The translations under genes were made by a program, and so were the position numbers. A DNA stretch of 64,000 bases from NCBI RefSeq assembly GCF_900078705.1, contig NZ_FKIF01000002.1, forward strand, positions 806,001-870,000. The letters run 5' to 3'. Shown here piece after piece: positions 50,656 through 59,915 of the stretch. This stretch comes from Bordetella ansorpii. Its GTDB lineage: Bacteria; Pseudomonadota; Gammaproteobacteria; Burkholderiales; Burkholderiaceae_B. Position 1 is the first letter of the stretch. Each line of letters starts with the position of its first letter. A model generated the notes under the pieces. The model saw only the letters and a list, made by a program, of their open reading frames with translations. It was not told the origin of the DNA and made no database searches.

Positions 50656-50702
50656 TTTTTCCTGGGCGCCGCGGCGCCCTCGTCTCCACCAGGAAGGTCT
50701 CC

Positions 50703-51236
50703 ATGATTCCCCGCCGCTTGATGTCCATCGTCTTTCTTCTGGCCGTGCTGGGCTATGTGGCCGTCAGCTATGCCGTGTTCGAGGTGCCCGCCACCGCCGC
50801 CGCGGCGGAAGAGTGCGGCTTCCTGCCCGGCGAGCTGTCGGCCAGCGGCGCCGTGGCCTACGAACGCTCGCAGGCCTGGGCCATCAGCTTCGTGCGCAAG
50901 GAAGAGTACTTCGTTGCCCTTACGGTGGGGCTGGCGCTGGCCTTCATGGCCTTTGCCTGGACCATCGGCCGGCGCGGCGGCAAGGCCTCGGCCGGCGTGG
51001 CCGCGGGCAGCGGCGTGCTGGCGGTGTCCGCGCTGTGCGTCAGTTGCCTGGCGCCCGCGCTGTCGGTGGTCGGGCTGGGCATCGCGGGCGGCTTCCTGGC
51101 CGACGTGCCCAAATCGCTCATCGCCCTGAATACGCTGTTGCTGACGGGGTGGGGCGTGCTGTTCCTGTCGCGGCGCGCCAGCGCCTGCGCTTTGCCGCCG
51201 CGCCAGCCGGGTTCGCAGCCCGCGGCGCAGGCTTGA
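50703..51236 (+). CDS. Small inner membrane protein with CxxC in a helix
   Basis: 177 aa with about four hydrophobic helices (5-27, 70-88, 95-125, 135-155). Helix three contains ALCVSCLAPALSVVGLG, a CxxC inside the membrane that recalls the paired cysteines of MerT-type mercury transporters. The first periplasmic loop also holds a Cys (EECGFLPGEL). Not recognised as a named family. AGGAAGG precedes the ATG. The cluster position suggests movement of a thiol-reactive sulfur species or metal across the membrane. Confidence 0.65.
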   Translation: MIPRRLMSIVFLLAVLGYVAVSYAVFEVPATAAAAEECGFLPGELSASGAVAYERSQAWAISFVRKEEYFVALTVGLALAFMAFAWTIGRRGGKASAGVAAGSGVLAVSALCVSCLAPALSVVGLGIAGGFLADVPKSLIALNTLLLTGWGVLFLSRRASACALPPRQPGSQPAAQA

Positions 51237-51256
51237 GAATCACAAAAGGATTACGC

Positions 51257-52831
51257 ATGAAAACCCGTTTCGCCGCCGTTGCCGCCGCACTGGCCTGTCT
51301 GCACGCGGCATCGGCTGTCGCCGCGGCCGACTACGCCACCATCCTGACGCCGGCGCATCCCGGCATGCCGCTGGCGCATCCCATCGCGCCCGAGACGAAG
51401 GCCCCGCCGCCGTTCTCTCTGATCGCGGACCGTCCGGTCAAGCCGGCCTACGTGCCGGGCCTGCCCGGCCTGCCGCAGTACCGCATGGTCACCGACGACT
51501 TCGGCCGCAAGATTCCCAAGTACGACGGCGTGTTCATCCGCCAGAGCCGGGTCGAGAACGGCGAGGTCGTGATTCCCGCGGGCGGCCTGTACTACCTGGA
51601 AGACACCTGGGGCGGCGAGGTGGCCCTGCGCGGCGAGCAGGTGCCGGTACTGGGCCGCATGACCACCTACATCGACTACGACATGTCGATCGAGGTGCAG
51701 GAGAACGTCACCATCCCGGCCGGCGGCAGCGTGGCCGTGGGCGGGCAGGTCTATCACTACTACGCGACGGTCGGCCACGAAACCACGACCAACCACGCGC
51801 TGCACGTGCGCAGCATCTCGGGCACCGACTGGGAGTGGGCGTTCGGCAATCCCATCCTGTCGGCCAGCCAGACCAACTGGTGGGGCACGCGCTTCAACCA
51901 GTTGTACAACCAGGGCCAGGCGCGTGAAGTCACCCCGAGGCAGATGGTGTTCGACTGGCTGAGCGGCGTGCGCACCGATCGCATGGTGTATGCCGAGGAA
52001 ACCGTCCACAAGGGCCTGGCGGCTGCCGGCGAGCAATGGCAGGTCGGCGCGCGCACCGTGCGGGTGGCCGCCGTGGACGCGGCCAAGGGTACGGTCAGCC
52101 TGGAAGTGCTGCAGGACGGCAAGGTGACGGCCTCGCGCACGCTGGGCCCCATCCGGCCCGAACGCCTGATCGAGGATACCGAGGCCCGCAAGGCCCTGGT
52201 GTTCGAGGATGGCGACATGGTGGCCTTCCTGTCGCCCTGGCCCACCGCCTTCGAGGGCGACCGCGCCAATCTCAAGGTCTACGGCAAGGCGTTCAGCGTG
52301 CGCTACGGCCAGGACTACGTGCATGACGCCCGGTTCACGGGCTACCCGGTGGGCTGCCCCACGGGCCACGAGTTCGGCTTCATGCTGGTCAACAAGGAAG
52401 AGATCCGCCTGAAACCGGGCGAGTCCTATTCCGGTCCGGAGGGCTATTTCAAGGTCGTGGTCGACTCCGTGGCCGATGGCAAGGTCACCGGCTGGCACGT
52501 GCAGGACCGTGACGGCGCGCGTTCGATCAACCTGGGCGGTCCCGACGTGACCAACGTCGATCTGGTGCTGGGGCAGGGCCGCGTGGCCGGCCAGGCCATC
52601 CTGTTCGACGTGGGCCGGGCCATGCTGGCCCGCACCTATGCCGCCGCGCAGCGCGCCGACACCGGCGCGGCCGCCGTGCCCGCCACCCCTGCGCCGGCAG
52701 CGGCGCCCGCCACGGCGCCCGCCGCGCAATCCGGCGGCGGCCTGTCGCCCTCGCTGATCATCGTCATCGCCATCCTCGCCCTGGCCTGCCTGGGCGTGGG
52801 CTTCGAGTGGGGCCGCCGCCGCCGGTCGTAG
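51257..52831 (+). CDS. Periplasmic 524-aa protein with C-terminal membrane anchor, unknown family
   Basis: Signal peptide (1-23, ending SAVAAA), a large soluble part with a predominantly beta pattern, a Pro/Ala-rich linker (about 470-495) and a single C-terminal helix (LSPSLIIVIAILALACLGVG) followed by GRRRRS, so the bulk would sit in the periplasm anchored to the inner membrane. Aromatic-rich segments such as WEWAFGNPI and TNWWGTRFNQ are conspicuous. I do not recognise the family. AAAAGGA lies upstream; spacing to both neighbours is about 20 bp, so it belongs to the operon. Confidence 0.7.
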   Translation: MKTRFAAVAAALACLHAASAVAAADYATILTPAHPGMPLAHPIAPETKAPPPFSLIADRPVKPAYVPGLPGLPQYRMVTDDFGRKIPKYDGVFIRQSRVENGEVVIPAGGLYYLEDTWGGEVALRGEQVPVLGRMTTYIDYDMSIEVQENVTIPAGGSVAVGGQVYHYYATVGHETTTNHALHVRSISGTDWEWAFGNPILSASQTNWWGTRFNQLYNQGQAREVTPRQMVFDWLSGVRTDRMVYAEETVHKGLAAAGEQWQVGARTVRVAAVDAAKGTVSLEVLQDGKVTASRTLGPIRPERLIEDTEARKALVFEDGDMVAFLSPWPTAFEGDRANLKVYGKAFSVRYGQDYVHDARFTGYPVGCPTGHEFGFMLVNKEEIRLKPGESYSGPEGYFKVVVDSVADGKVTGWHVQDRDGARSINLGGPDVTNVDLVLGQGRVAGQAILFDVGRAMLARTYAAAQRADTGAAAVPATPAPAAAPATAPAAQSGGGLSPSLIIVIAILALACLGVGFEWGRRRRS

Positions 52832-52849
52832 GCGCACAGGAGCATCGAC

Positions 52850-54358
52850 ATGGAACCCGTCACCTCGCATAGCCTCTCGCCCGATGTCAGCTTCGACGGC
52901 GGCGATCTCGATTGCGGCAATGGCCTGCTGCTGCTGATCCGCAGGCACATCGATCCGCTGCCGCGTGGCGGCTTGCTCGAAATCCAGTCGCGCGAGATCT
53001 CGGTCGATGAGGACCTGCCCGCCTGGTGCCGCCTGACCGGCAATGAGCTGGTCTCGTGGACCAGGCACAACGGCCAGCGCAGTTTCCTGGTGTGCAAGGG
53101 CAGGCTGGCCGAACGCGATGCCGCGCCCACCGTGCCTGCCGCGGTGTCCGTCCAGCCATCCGGGCAGGCCACGCCGCGCGAGCGCCGCCAGCCCGTCGCG
53201 GCCGCGCCCGTGCCGGCCTTGGCGGTGACCGGCATGGGCAGTTGGCCGCGTCCGCGCTGGATGATCGACGCCATGCATGCCCACGTCGAGGGCCGCCTGC
53301 CCGAGACCGCGTTCCATGAGACCGCCGACGACGCCGTGCGCCTGGCCATCTCCGCGCAGGAGAAGGCGGGCGTGGACCTGGTCACCGACGGCGAGCAGCG
53401 GCGCGACAGCTACGCCAGCTTCGTGGCCTCGCGCCTGGACAACTGCCAGCTGATTCCGCTGACCGACCTGCTGCCGCTGGTCGACGATCCGGAAGCGTTC
53501 GCCGCCGAACTGCGCGCGCTGGACATCCCGGCCGGCGACGTGCGGCATCCGGCCGTCTTCGGCCGCCTGTCGCGCTCGCGCCCGCTGGTGGCGCACGAGG
53601 TGGATTTCGCGCGCTCGGTCACCGGCAAGCCGGTGAAGGTCGCGCTGCCGGGCCCGTATCTGCTGACCCGCACGATGTGGATGGAGTGCATCTCCGACCG
53701 TGCCTACGGCAGCCGCGAGGCACTGGCGGCCGACGTGGTGCGCGTGCTGCGCGAGGAACTGGCCGAGCTGCTGGATGCCGGCGCCTCGCTGGTGCAGCTG
53801 GACGAGCCCGTGCTGTCCGAGGTGGTGTTTTCGGGCGCCAAGAACAAGCGCAGCTTCATGTGCGGCGCCTTGTCCGAATCGCTGGCGCCCGACCAGGAAC
53901 TGGATTTCGCGCGCGACCTGCTGAACGCCGTGCTGGACGGCATGCCGATGGACCGCACGGCCCTGCACGTGTGCCGCGGCAACTGGACGCCCGACGAAAG
54001 CGTGGCCTTGTCGGGCGACTACGCGCCGCTCTTGCCCATGCTGGCGCAGGTGAAAGTGGGCGCCTATCTGCTGGAGATGTGCACGCCGCGCGCGGGCGAC
54101 GTGGCCATGCTGAAGGCGCTGCCGGATCATGCCCGCATCGGTATCGGCGTGGTCAACCAGAAGGATCAGGCCATCGAGACCGAGGATGCCGTCGCCGCCC
54201 GTATCGAGCGCGGCATTGCGTTGTTCGGCCGCGACAGGTTGCTGCTGCATCCCGATTGCGGCTTCGCCACCTTCGCGGACAACCCGATCTGTTCCACCCA
54301 GGTCGCGCAGGACAAGCTGCGGGTGATCGCCCGGGCGGCGCAGCGGTTCCGCCAATGA
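52850..54358 (+). CDS. TusA-like domain fused to a cobalamin-independent methionine synthase-like domain
   Basis: 502 aa. Residues about 15-85 repeat the TusA pattern with CGNG at the active site (LDCGNGLLLLIRRHIDPLPRG, LPAWCRLTGNELVSW), the same CG variant as the stand-alone gene at 49993. After a Pro/Ala linker, residues about 125-500 match the C-terminal catalytic half of MetE: GSWPRP, TDGEQRRDSYASF, VQLDEPVL, and zinc ligands in LHVCRGN and LHPDCGF. The folate-binding N-terminal half of MetE is missing, as in core-MetE and coenzyme M/epoxyalkane transferases. It could move a methyl or alkyl group to or from a carrier-bound sulfur; that is inference. Confidence 0.85.
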   Translation: MEPVTSHSLSPDVSFDGGDLDCGNGLLLLIRRHIDPLPRGGLLEIQSREISVDEDLPAWCRLTGNELVSWTRHNGQRSFLVCKGRLAERDAAPTVPAAVSVQPSGQATPRERRQPVAAAPVPALAVTGMGSWPRPRWMIDAMHAHVEGRLPETAFHETADDAVRLAISAQEKAGVDLVTDGEQRRDSYASFVASRLDNCQLIPLTDLLPLVDDPEAFAAELRALDIPAGDVRHPAVFGRLSRSRPLVAHEVDFARSVTGKPVKVALPGPYLLTRTMWMECISDRAYGSREALAADVVRVLREELAELLDAGASLVQLDEPVLSEVVFSGAKNKRSFMCGALSESLAPDQELDFARDLLNAVLDGMPMDRTALHVCRGNWTPDESVALSGDYAPLLPMLAQVKVGAYLLEMCTPRAGDVAMLKALPDHARIGIGVVNQKDQAIETEDAVAARIERGIALFGRDRLLLHPDCGFATFADNPICSTQVAQDKLRVIARAAQRFRQ

Positions 54359-54443
54359 CCGGCGGGGCCGGCCGGGACTCCCCCGTCCGCCAATACGGGC
54401 AAACGAGGCTGCCGTCGGGGCTTCTCCCGGGCGCATCATTCCT

Positions 54444-54465
54444 TATAATGCCAACGATTCTCATT
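54444..54465. promoter_or_regulatory. Fur box upstream of the FecI-like gene
   Basis: On the minus strand AATGAGAATCGTTGGCATTA, nearly the same as the box at 41192. It lies about 40 bp before the sigma-factor start and overlaps its likely promoter. Confidence 0.7.
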
Positions 54466-54503
54466 TTCCTGGCCGCCATCCGGCCTCCGAGCGTGGAAAG
54501 ATC

Positions 54504-55001
54504 GTGGCCGGCAAGTTGGCGTTCCAGCAAGACATCGAGGTTCTCTATACCGCCCATCACGGTTGGTTGAGAGGATGGCTGTCCCGCAAGTTGGGGGACG
54601 CGTTCGTGGCCGCCGATCTGGCCCACGATACCTTCGTGCGTCTTCTGTCCAAGGAGGCCGCGCCCGCCATCCGCGAGCCGCGCGCGCTGCTGACCACCAT
54701 CGCCAATGGCCTGATGATGGATCTATGGCGTCGCCAGCGTATCGAGCAGGCCTACCTGGAAGCCTTGGCGTTGCAGCCCGAGGCCCACGCGCCGTCGCCG
54801 GAGACGCGCGCCGTCCTGATCGAGACCCTTGTCGAGATCGACCGCATCCTGGACGGCTTGCCCCAGGCGGTGCGCCAGGTTTTCCTGATGTCGCAACTGG
54901 ACGGGCTGAAACAGAGCGAGATCGCCCAGCGGCTGGGGATCTCCGTGCCCACCGTCAAGCGCCACCTGTCCCGCGCCGTGGAACACTGCTGCTTCGCATA
55001 G
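54504..55001 (+). CDS. FecI-like ECF sigma factor
   Basis: 165 aa from a GTG with GGAAAG upstream. Region 2 (LYTAHHGWLRGWLSRKLG, DLAHDTFVRLL) and region 4 (FLMSQLDGLKQSEIAQRLGI, then VPTVKRHLSRA) match the iron-starvation FecI/PvdS group. It would direct transcription of the downstream receptor when the receptor-FecR pathway signals. A Fur box controls it; fecR starts 4 bp after its stop. Confidence 0.92.
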   Translation: MAGKLAFQQDIEVLYTAHHGWLRGWLSRKLGDAFVAADLAHDTFVRLLSKEAAPAIREPRALLTTIANGLMMDLWRRQRIEQAYLEALALQPEAHAPSPETRAVLIETLVEIDRILDGLPQAVRQVFLMSQLDGLKQSEIAQRLGISVPTVKRHLSRAVEHCCFA

Positions 55002-55005
55002 CGCC

Positions 55006-56028
55006 ATGCCCGCCACCGCCCAGCCCTCCGGTATCGATATGCCCATCCCTCCGCACGTACGGCGGCAGGCGGCGAACTGGGTGGTCGCGCTGCAATCCGA
55101 CGACGCCACCGATGACACGCTGGCGCGCTGGCGCCAATGGCGCGAGGGCCATCCCGATCATGAACGCGCCTGGCAGCGCATCGAGTCGTTCGGCAGCCGC
55201 CTGGCGGGCCTGCCGTCGCCGCTGGCGCACGCGGCGCTGGCCGCGCCGAACCGGGAAGGGCGCCGCCGCGCGGTGAAGGCCCTGGCCGGCCTTTTCGTGG
55301 TGGGCGGGACCGCCTGGTGGCTGGACGACGCCACGCCCTGGCGGCCATGGACGGCGGACCGCAGCACGGGGATCGGCGAGCGTGCCGAGGTCCGGCTGGC
55401 GGACGGCACCCTGGTGCAGATGAATGCCGGCTCGGCCATCGACGTGCATTTCAGCGCGCAGGCGCGCGTGGTGCGATTGCTGGCAGGTGAAATCCTGGTC
55501 ACGACGTCGCAGGATCCGCTTGGCGATGCCGAGTCCGGCCGCGCCAGGCCTTTCCTGGTGGACACCCCGCAAGGCCGGTTGCGCGCGCTGGGCACGCGCT
55601 TCTGCCTGCACCTGCCGGACAGGAGCGAGGACGGCGACTGCCAGGTGGCCGTCTTCGACGGCGCCGTCGAAATCCGGCCGGTTCGAGGCGATGACCGGCC
55701 GCTGATCCTGTACGCCGGCCAGCGGGGCTATTTCAACCGGGACGTGGCCGTGCAGGACGGGCTTGCCGACGACGGCGACCTGGCCTGGCTGCAAGGCATG
55801 ATCGTGGCGCGGGACATGCCCCTGCAGGGGTTCCTGTCGCGCCTGTCGCAGTACCGGCGCGGCTGGGTGGACTGCGATCCTGCCGTGGCCGCGCTGCGCG
55901 TGAGCGGCACCTATCCCTTGTCCGATACCGACCGCATCCTGGACATGCTGGCGGCCACCCTGCCGGTACGCGTGCAGTTCACCACCCGGTATTGGGTGAC
56001 GGTGAAGCCTGCCCAGCGCGGCGCCTGA
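55006..56028 (+). CDS. FecR-like anti-sigma/signal transducer
   Basis: 340 aa. N-terminal cytoplasmic DUF4880-type domain (ANWVVALQSDDATDDTLARW, WREGHPDHERAWQRIE), one membrane helix (about 90-106) and the periplasmic FecR domain with GERAEVRLADGTLVQMNAGSA and TPQGRLRALGTRF. The C-terminal STN-like region binds the N-terminal domain of the TonB receptor, which is encoded next. Together with the sigma factor it forms a cell-surface signalling cascade. Confidence 0.92.
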   Translation: MPATAQPSGIDMPIPPHVRRQAANWVVALQSDDATDDTLARWRQWREGHPDHERAWQRIESFGSRLAGLPSPLAHAALAAPNREGRRRAVKALAGLFVVGGTAWWLDDATPWRPWTADRSTGIGERAEVRLADGTLVQMNAGSAIDVHFSAQARVVRLLAGEILVTTSQDPLGDAESGRARPFLVDTPQGRLRALGTRFCLHLPDRSEDGDCQVAVFDGAVEIRPVRGDDRPLILYAGQRGYFNRDVAVQDGLADDGDLAWLQGMIVARDMPLQGFLSRLSQYRRGWVDCDPAVAALRVSGTYPLSDTDRILDMLAATLPVRVQFTTRYWVTVKPAQRGA

Positions 56029-56132
56029 TGCGAAGGCAAGAAATTATTTCTGCCCGGATTGATCCCTTTTCGTTTCCCGAGCGGCATGGAAGGTAGAGAC
56101 CGTTCATCCAGCTATCGAGGGGAAACCGCACC

Positions 56133-58571
56133 ATGGATCGATCCAGGCCCGGCCAGCGCCGCGGCGCCGCCGCAGGCATTCATCTCACCCGCCTGAGCCA
56201 GGCCATCGTGCAGGGCGCCTTGGCCGCCACGGCCACGCTGGCGCTTCCGGCCGGCGCCGCGCAGACCCGGCCGGCCGATGCCATGCGCGCCTACGACGTG
56301 CCCGCGGGCCCGCTCACGCAGGCGCTCAACCGTTTCGGCCGCGATGCCGGCATCCTGCTGTCGTTCTCCACCAGCCAGACCGACGGCCTGCAGACCCAGG
56401 GCCTGCGCGGCAGCTATTCCGTGCCCCAGGCGCTGCGCGCGCTGCTGGCGCAATCCACCCTGGAGGCCGTGCGCCAACCCAATGGCGGCTATGTCCTGCG
56501 GGCAGTGCAGGGATCGTCGCCGGTCACGCTGTTGCCCGCCGTGCAGGTCACGGGCGCGGCCACCGATGGGGCGCGTTCGCCCGACTACGCCGGCGGCCAG
56601 GTCGCCAGCGGCGGCAGCGTCGGCCTGCTGGGCAACAAGGATTTCCTGGATACGCCCTTCAGCGCCACGCAGTACACCGCCAAGCTGATCGAAGACCAGC
56701 AGGCGCAGAACATCGGCGACGTACTGGTCAACGATCCCTCGGTGCGCAACACCTATGCGCGCGGCGCGGGCCGGGACGAATTCAACATACGTGGCTTCAC
56801 GCTGTTCAATTACGACGTCTCGTACAACGGCCTGTACGGCGTGTCGCCGCGCAACGCCAGCTCGCTGATCGGCATCGAGCGCGTCGAGGTGCTGCGCGGC
56901 CCCAACGCGCTGCTCAACGGCATGGCGCCCTATGGTTCGGTGGGCGGCTCCATCAACCTGGTGCCCAAGCGCGCCGGCGCCGAGCCGCTGAACCGCGTCA
57001 CGCTGTCGTACATGGAAGACAGCCATTTCGGCGTCCATGCCGACATGGGCCGCCGCTTCGGCGACGAGCAGGAACTGGGCGTGCGCCTGAACGTGCAGCG
57101 CGCCGGCGGCGGCATGAACATCGACCATGGCAAGGAAGACCTGGGCGCCTTCGCGCTGGGCGTGGACTATCGCGCCGACCGTTTTCGCATCGAGGGCGAC
57201 CTGAACTACCAGAATCGCGTGACCGATGCCCGCAGCGGCCTGCTGTTTCCGCCCGGCGCCGGCACGCCCATCGGCCGTGCGCCCGACGCCAGCCGCAACT
57301 TCTTCCCACGCTGGACGTACTGGAAGGCCCAGGAGTGGTCCGGCATGGTGCGCGCCGAGTACGACGTCACCCATGACTGGACGGTGTACGGCGCCGTGGG
57401 CGGCCGCCGCCACGACTTCGACAGCCTGCAGACCAGCTGGCTGATGCTCGACGGCGACGGCATGATCGGCGCGGTGCCCTCGCGCCTGGGCGAGTCGCTG
57501 GTCAGCCGCACCGCCGAGGTCGGCGTGCGCGGCAAGCTGCGCACGGGGCCGGTCATGCACGAGCCCTCGCTGTCGGCCAGTGCGCTGGCCATCGACTACG
57601 AGTCCAAGCGGGTGCGCTCGGCCACGGTCTTCTCGGATCTGTACGACCCCGTGGACCTGGCCAAGCCCGATATCGCCAAGCCTTCCAGCCTGGGCAAGAC
57701 CAGCGACTCGCGCCTCTACAGCGTGGCGCTGGCCGACACGGTGTCGCTGCTGGACAAGTCCGTGCAACTGACCGCGGGCATCCGCCGCCAGCGCGTGCAG
57801 ATCGTCAACTTCAACGCGGACACCAATGCGCGCACCACCGACTATGGCGAGGGCGCCTATACGCCCGCCTTCGCGCTGACGGTCAGGCCCGTCCAGCGGC
57901 TGTCGCTGTACGGCAACTACATCCAGGGCCTCAGCCAGGGCGCCACGGCCCCGGCGGGCACCGTCAATGCCGGCGAGACCTTTGCGCCCGCCAAGTCCAA
58001 GCAGTACGAGATCGGCGCGAAGTACGACTTCGGCAGCTTCGCCACCACCCTCAGCGCCTTCCACATCGAGCGGCCCAGCGCCTATCTGGATGCCGGATCG
58101 ATGCGTTACGTGGCCGATGGCCGCCAGCGCAATCGCGGCCTGGAATTCCTGGTGCAGGGCGAAGTCACCCGCAGCCTGCGCCTGTTGGGCGGCATGGCCT
58201 ACACCGATGGCCGCCTGACCCGCACCGAAGGGGGCGTCAACGACGGCAACTGGGCGCCCGCCGTGCCCAGGTTCCAGTTCAACGCCGCGGTGGAATGGGA
58301 TACGCCCTTCGTCGACGGCCTGACGCTGACCACGCGCATGCTGCGCACCAGCCGCCAGTATGTCGACGCGGGCAACACCCAGTCCTTGCCGGGCTGGACG
58401 CGTGTCGACGTGGGCGCGCGCTACGCGACCAGGATCGCCGGCACGCCCATGGTGTTCCGCGCCACCGTCGAGAACGTGTTCAACAAGGACTACTGGCTGT
58501 CCGCCGCGCGTGAGGGCCTGACGGTGGCCGCGCCGCGCACCTTCCTGCTGTCGGTGTCCGCGGACTTCTGA
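56133..58571 (+). CDS. TonB-dependent siderophore receptor with N-terminal signalling domain
   Basis: 812 aa outer-membrane receptor. A signal peptide (to about residue 43) is followed by a secretin/TonB N-terminal (STN) domain (about 50-125: YDVPAGPLTQALNRFGRDAG, LRGSYSVPQALRALLAQSTL), plug (about 150-280, with IERVEVLRGPNALLNGMAP) and a 22-strand barrel ending in Phe (LLSVSADF). The STN domain marks it as a transducer working with the FecR/FecI pair upstream. Ligand is probably a hydroxamate or catechol siderophore; sequence does not decide. Confidence 0.94.
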   Translation: MDRSRPGQRRGAAAGIHLTRLSQAIVQGALAATATLALPAGAAQTRPADAMRAYDVPAGPLTQALNRFGRDAGILLSFSTSQTDGLQTQGLRGSYSVPQALRALLAQSTLEAVRQPNGGYVLRAVQGSSPVTLLPAVQVTGAATDGARSPDYAGGQVASGGSVGLLGNKDFLDTPFSATQYTAKLIEDQQAQNIGDVLVNDPSVRNTYARGAGRDEFNIRGFTLFNYDVSYNGLYGVSPRNASSLIGIERVEVLRGPNALLNGMAPYGSVGGSINLVPKRAGAEPLNRVTLSYMEDSHFGVHADMGRRFGDEQELGVRLNVQRAGGGMNIDHGKEDLGAFALGVDYRADRFRIEGDLNYQNRVTDARSGLLFPPGAGTPIGRAPDASRNFFPRWTYWKAQEWSGMVRAEYDVTHDWTVYGAVGGRRHDFDSLQTSWLMLDGDGMIGAVPSRLGESLVSRTAEVGVRGKLRTGPVMHEPSLSASALAIDYESKRVRSATVFSDLYDPVDLAKPDIAKPSSLGKTSDSRLYSVALADTVSLLDKSVQLTAGIRRQRVQIVNFNADTNARTTDYGEGAYTPAFALTVRPVQRLSLYGNYIQGLSQGATAPAGTVNAGETFAPAKSKQYEIGAKYDFGSFATTLSAFHIERPSAYLDAGSMRYVADGRQRNRGLEFLVQGEVTRSLRLLGGMAYTDGRLTRTEGGVNDGNWAPAVPRFQFNAAVEWDTPFVDGLTLTTRMLRTSRQYVDAGNTQSLPGWTRVDVGARYATRIAGTPMVFRATVENVFNKDYWLSAAREGLTVAAPRTFLLSVSADF

Positions 58572-58574
58572 GCG

Positions 58575-59765
58575 GTGGCGCAACGGGCCGCGCGTATCAG
58601 GACCTGGTACGCCGTGCACAAATGGACCAGCCTGGTCTGCACGCTGTTCATGCTGGCCGCGTGCCTGTCCGGCCTGCCGCTGATTTTCCGTGACGAGATC
58701 GTCGGCTGGCTGGACGGGCGGCACGCGCTCGCGCGGGCCGTGCCGGATCATCCCGAGGTGGCGCTGGGGGTCCTGGCTGGCGAGGCGGCGCGCCGGCATC
58801 CCGGCTATCGCTTCACCGCGGTGTTCGACGGGCGCCGCGAGCCCAGGGTGGTGTTCGAGATGCAGGCGCTGCCGCAGGCGTTGGCCGATGGGCAGCCCAG
58901 CCAGCGGCGCCTGGTGTTCGACCGGCGCACGGGCGCCTTGCTGGATGAGTCCGACGCGTCGCAGCCGCGGGGCAGCCTGGCCGAGCGGGTGATGGTGGTC
59001 ATGGTGCGCCTGCACATCGACCTGTATGCGCGGCTGCCTGGGCAGTTGTTCATGGGTTTCATGGCCCTGCTGCTGGTGGCCGCGGTGGTGTCGGGCGTCG
59101 TGCTGTACGGCCCGTTCATGCAGAAACTGCCGTTCGGCACGGTGCGCGCCGGCAAGTCCGCGCGCATCAAATGGCTGGACCTGCATAACCTGCTGGGCAT
59201 CGTGGCGCTGGTGTGGACCTTGATGATGGGCGCGACGGGGGCGCTGCACGAGTTGGCGGTGCCGTTGTTCAGGCTGTGGATATCCACTGACGTGCGGCCC
59301 GCGGTGGCGGCATGGCGGGATGGCCCCGTCCCGCAACCCGGGCAGATGGCGCCGGTGCAGGACGTGTACGCCGTGGCGCGGGCCGCGGCGCCGGGCCGGG
59401 TGGTCGAGGAACTGATGTATCCCCGTCAGGCCTATGGTGTGCCGCACCATTATCTGCTGTGGGCCAAGGGCGAGACCCCGCTGGCCGAGCATCTGTTCGA
59501 CGCGGTCTTGGTGGATGCCCGCACCGGCCAAGTGAGCGCCGTGCTGGAGATGCCTTGGTATATGCGCGCGTTGCAGTTCTCGCGGCCGCTGCATTATGGC
59601 GACTACGCGGGCATGCCGTTGAAGCTCATCTGGGCCGCGCTGGATCTGGCTGCGATCATCGTGTTGGCCAGTGGCCTGTATCTGTGGTGGGCCAGGCGCA
59701 AGCAGGGCAGGGAACGGTTGCGCAAGATCGTGCGAGCACACGTCGAGACCGCCCGCCGTGCGTGA
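58575..59765 (+). CDS. PepSY-domain inner membrane protein
   Basis: 396 aa from a GTG 3 bp behind the receptor stop. Four membrane helices (about 15-37, 148-175, 200-225, 350-375). The PepSY_TM pattern HKWTSLVCTLFMLAACLSGL appears at the N-terminus and periplasmic segments (APGRVVEELMYPRQ, VDARTGQVSAVLEMPWYM) lie between. Family members encoded beside siderophore receptors are thought to reduce ferric siderophores in the periplasm (FoxB/FpvG type). Last gene of the fecI-fecR-receptor operon. Confidence 0.9.
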   Translation: MAQRAARIRTWYAVHKWTSLVCTLFMLAACLSGLPLIFRDEIVGWLDGRHALARAVPDHPEVALGVLAGEAARRHPGYRFTAVFDGRREPRVVFEMQALPQALADGQPSQRRLVFDRRTGALLDESDASQPRGSLAERVMVVMVRLHIDLYARLPGQLFMGFMALLLVAAVVSGVVLYGPFMQKLPFGTVRAGKSARIKWLDLHNLLGIVALVWTLMMGATGALHELAVPLFRLWISTDVRPAVAAWRDGPVPQPGQMAPVQDVYAVARAAAPGRVVEELMYPRQAYGVPHHYLLWAKGETPLAEHLFDAVLVDARTGQVSAVLEMPWYMRALQFSRPLHYGDYAGMPLKLIWAALDLAAIIVLASGLYLWWARRKQGRERLRKIVRAHVETARRA

Positions 59766-59915
59766 TGCGAGCGCTGCCCGGGGCCGCCGATGGCGGCCGG
59801 CATTGCCGAAAATGAGAGGATGGAAAGCCGCCTTGTTTCGATTTGTCTGAACTCTGTCACCCAATCCCCGGCCGTGGGCTGGCTAGAATGCGGGAATCTT
59901 TTTCTGGAGTCACGC

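Noticed and set aside
56112-59864. 1250-codon open frame antisense to the TonB receptor and PepSY genes
   Set aside because: It mirrors the real genes on the other strand, is rich in His/Gly/Arg/Gln as expected for a GC-bias shadow, and has no recognisable domain.
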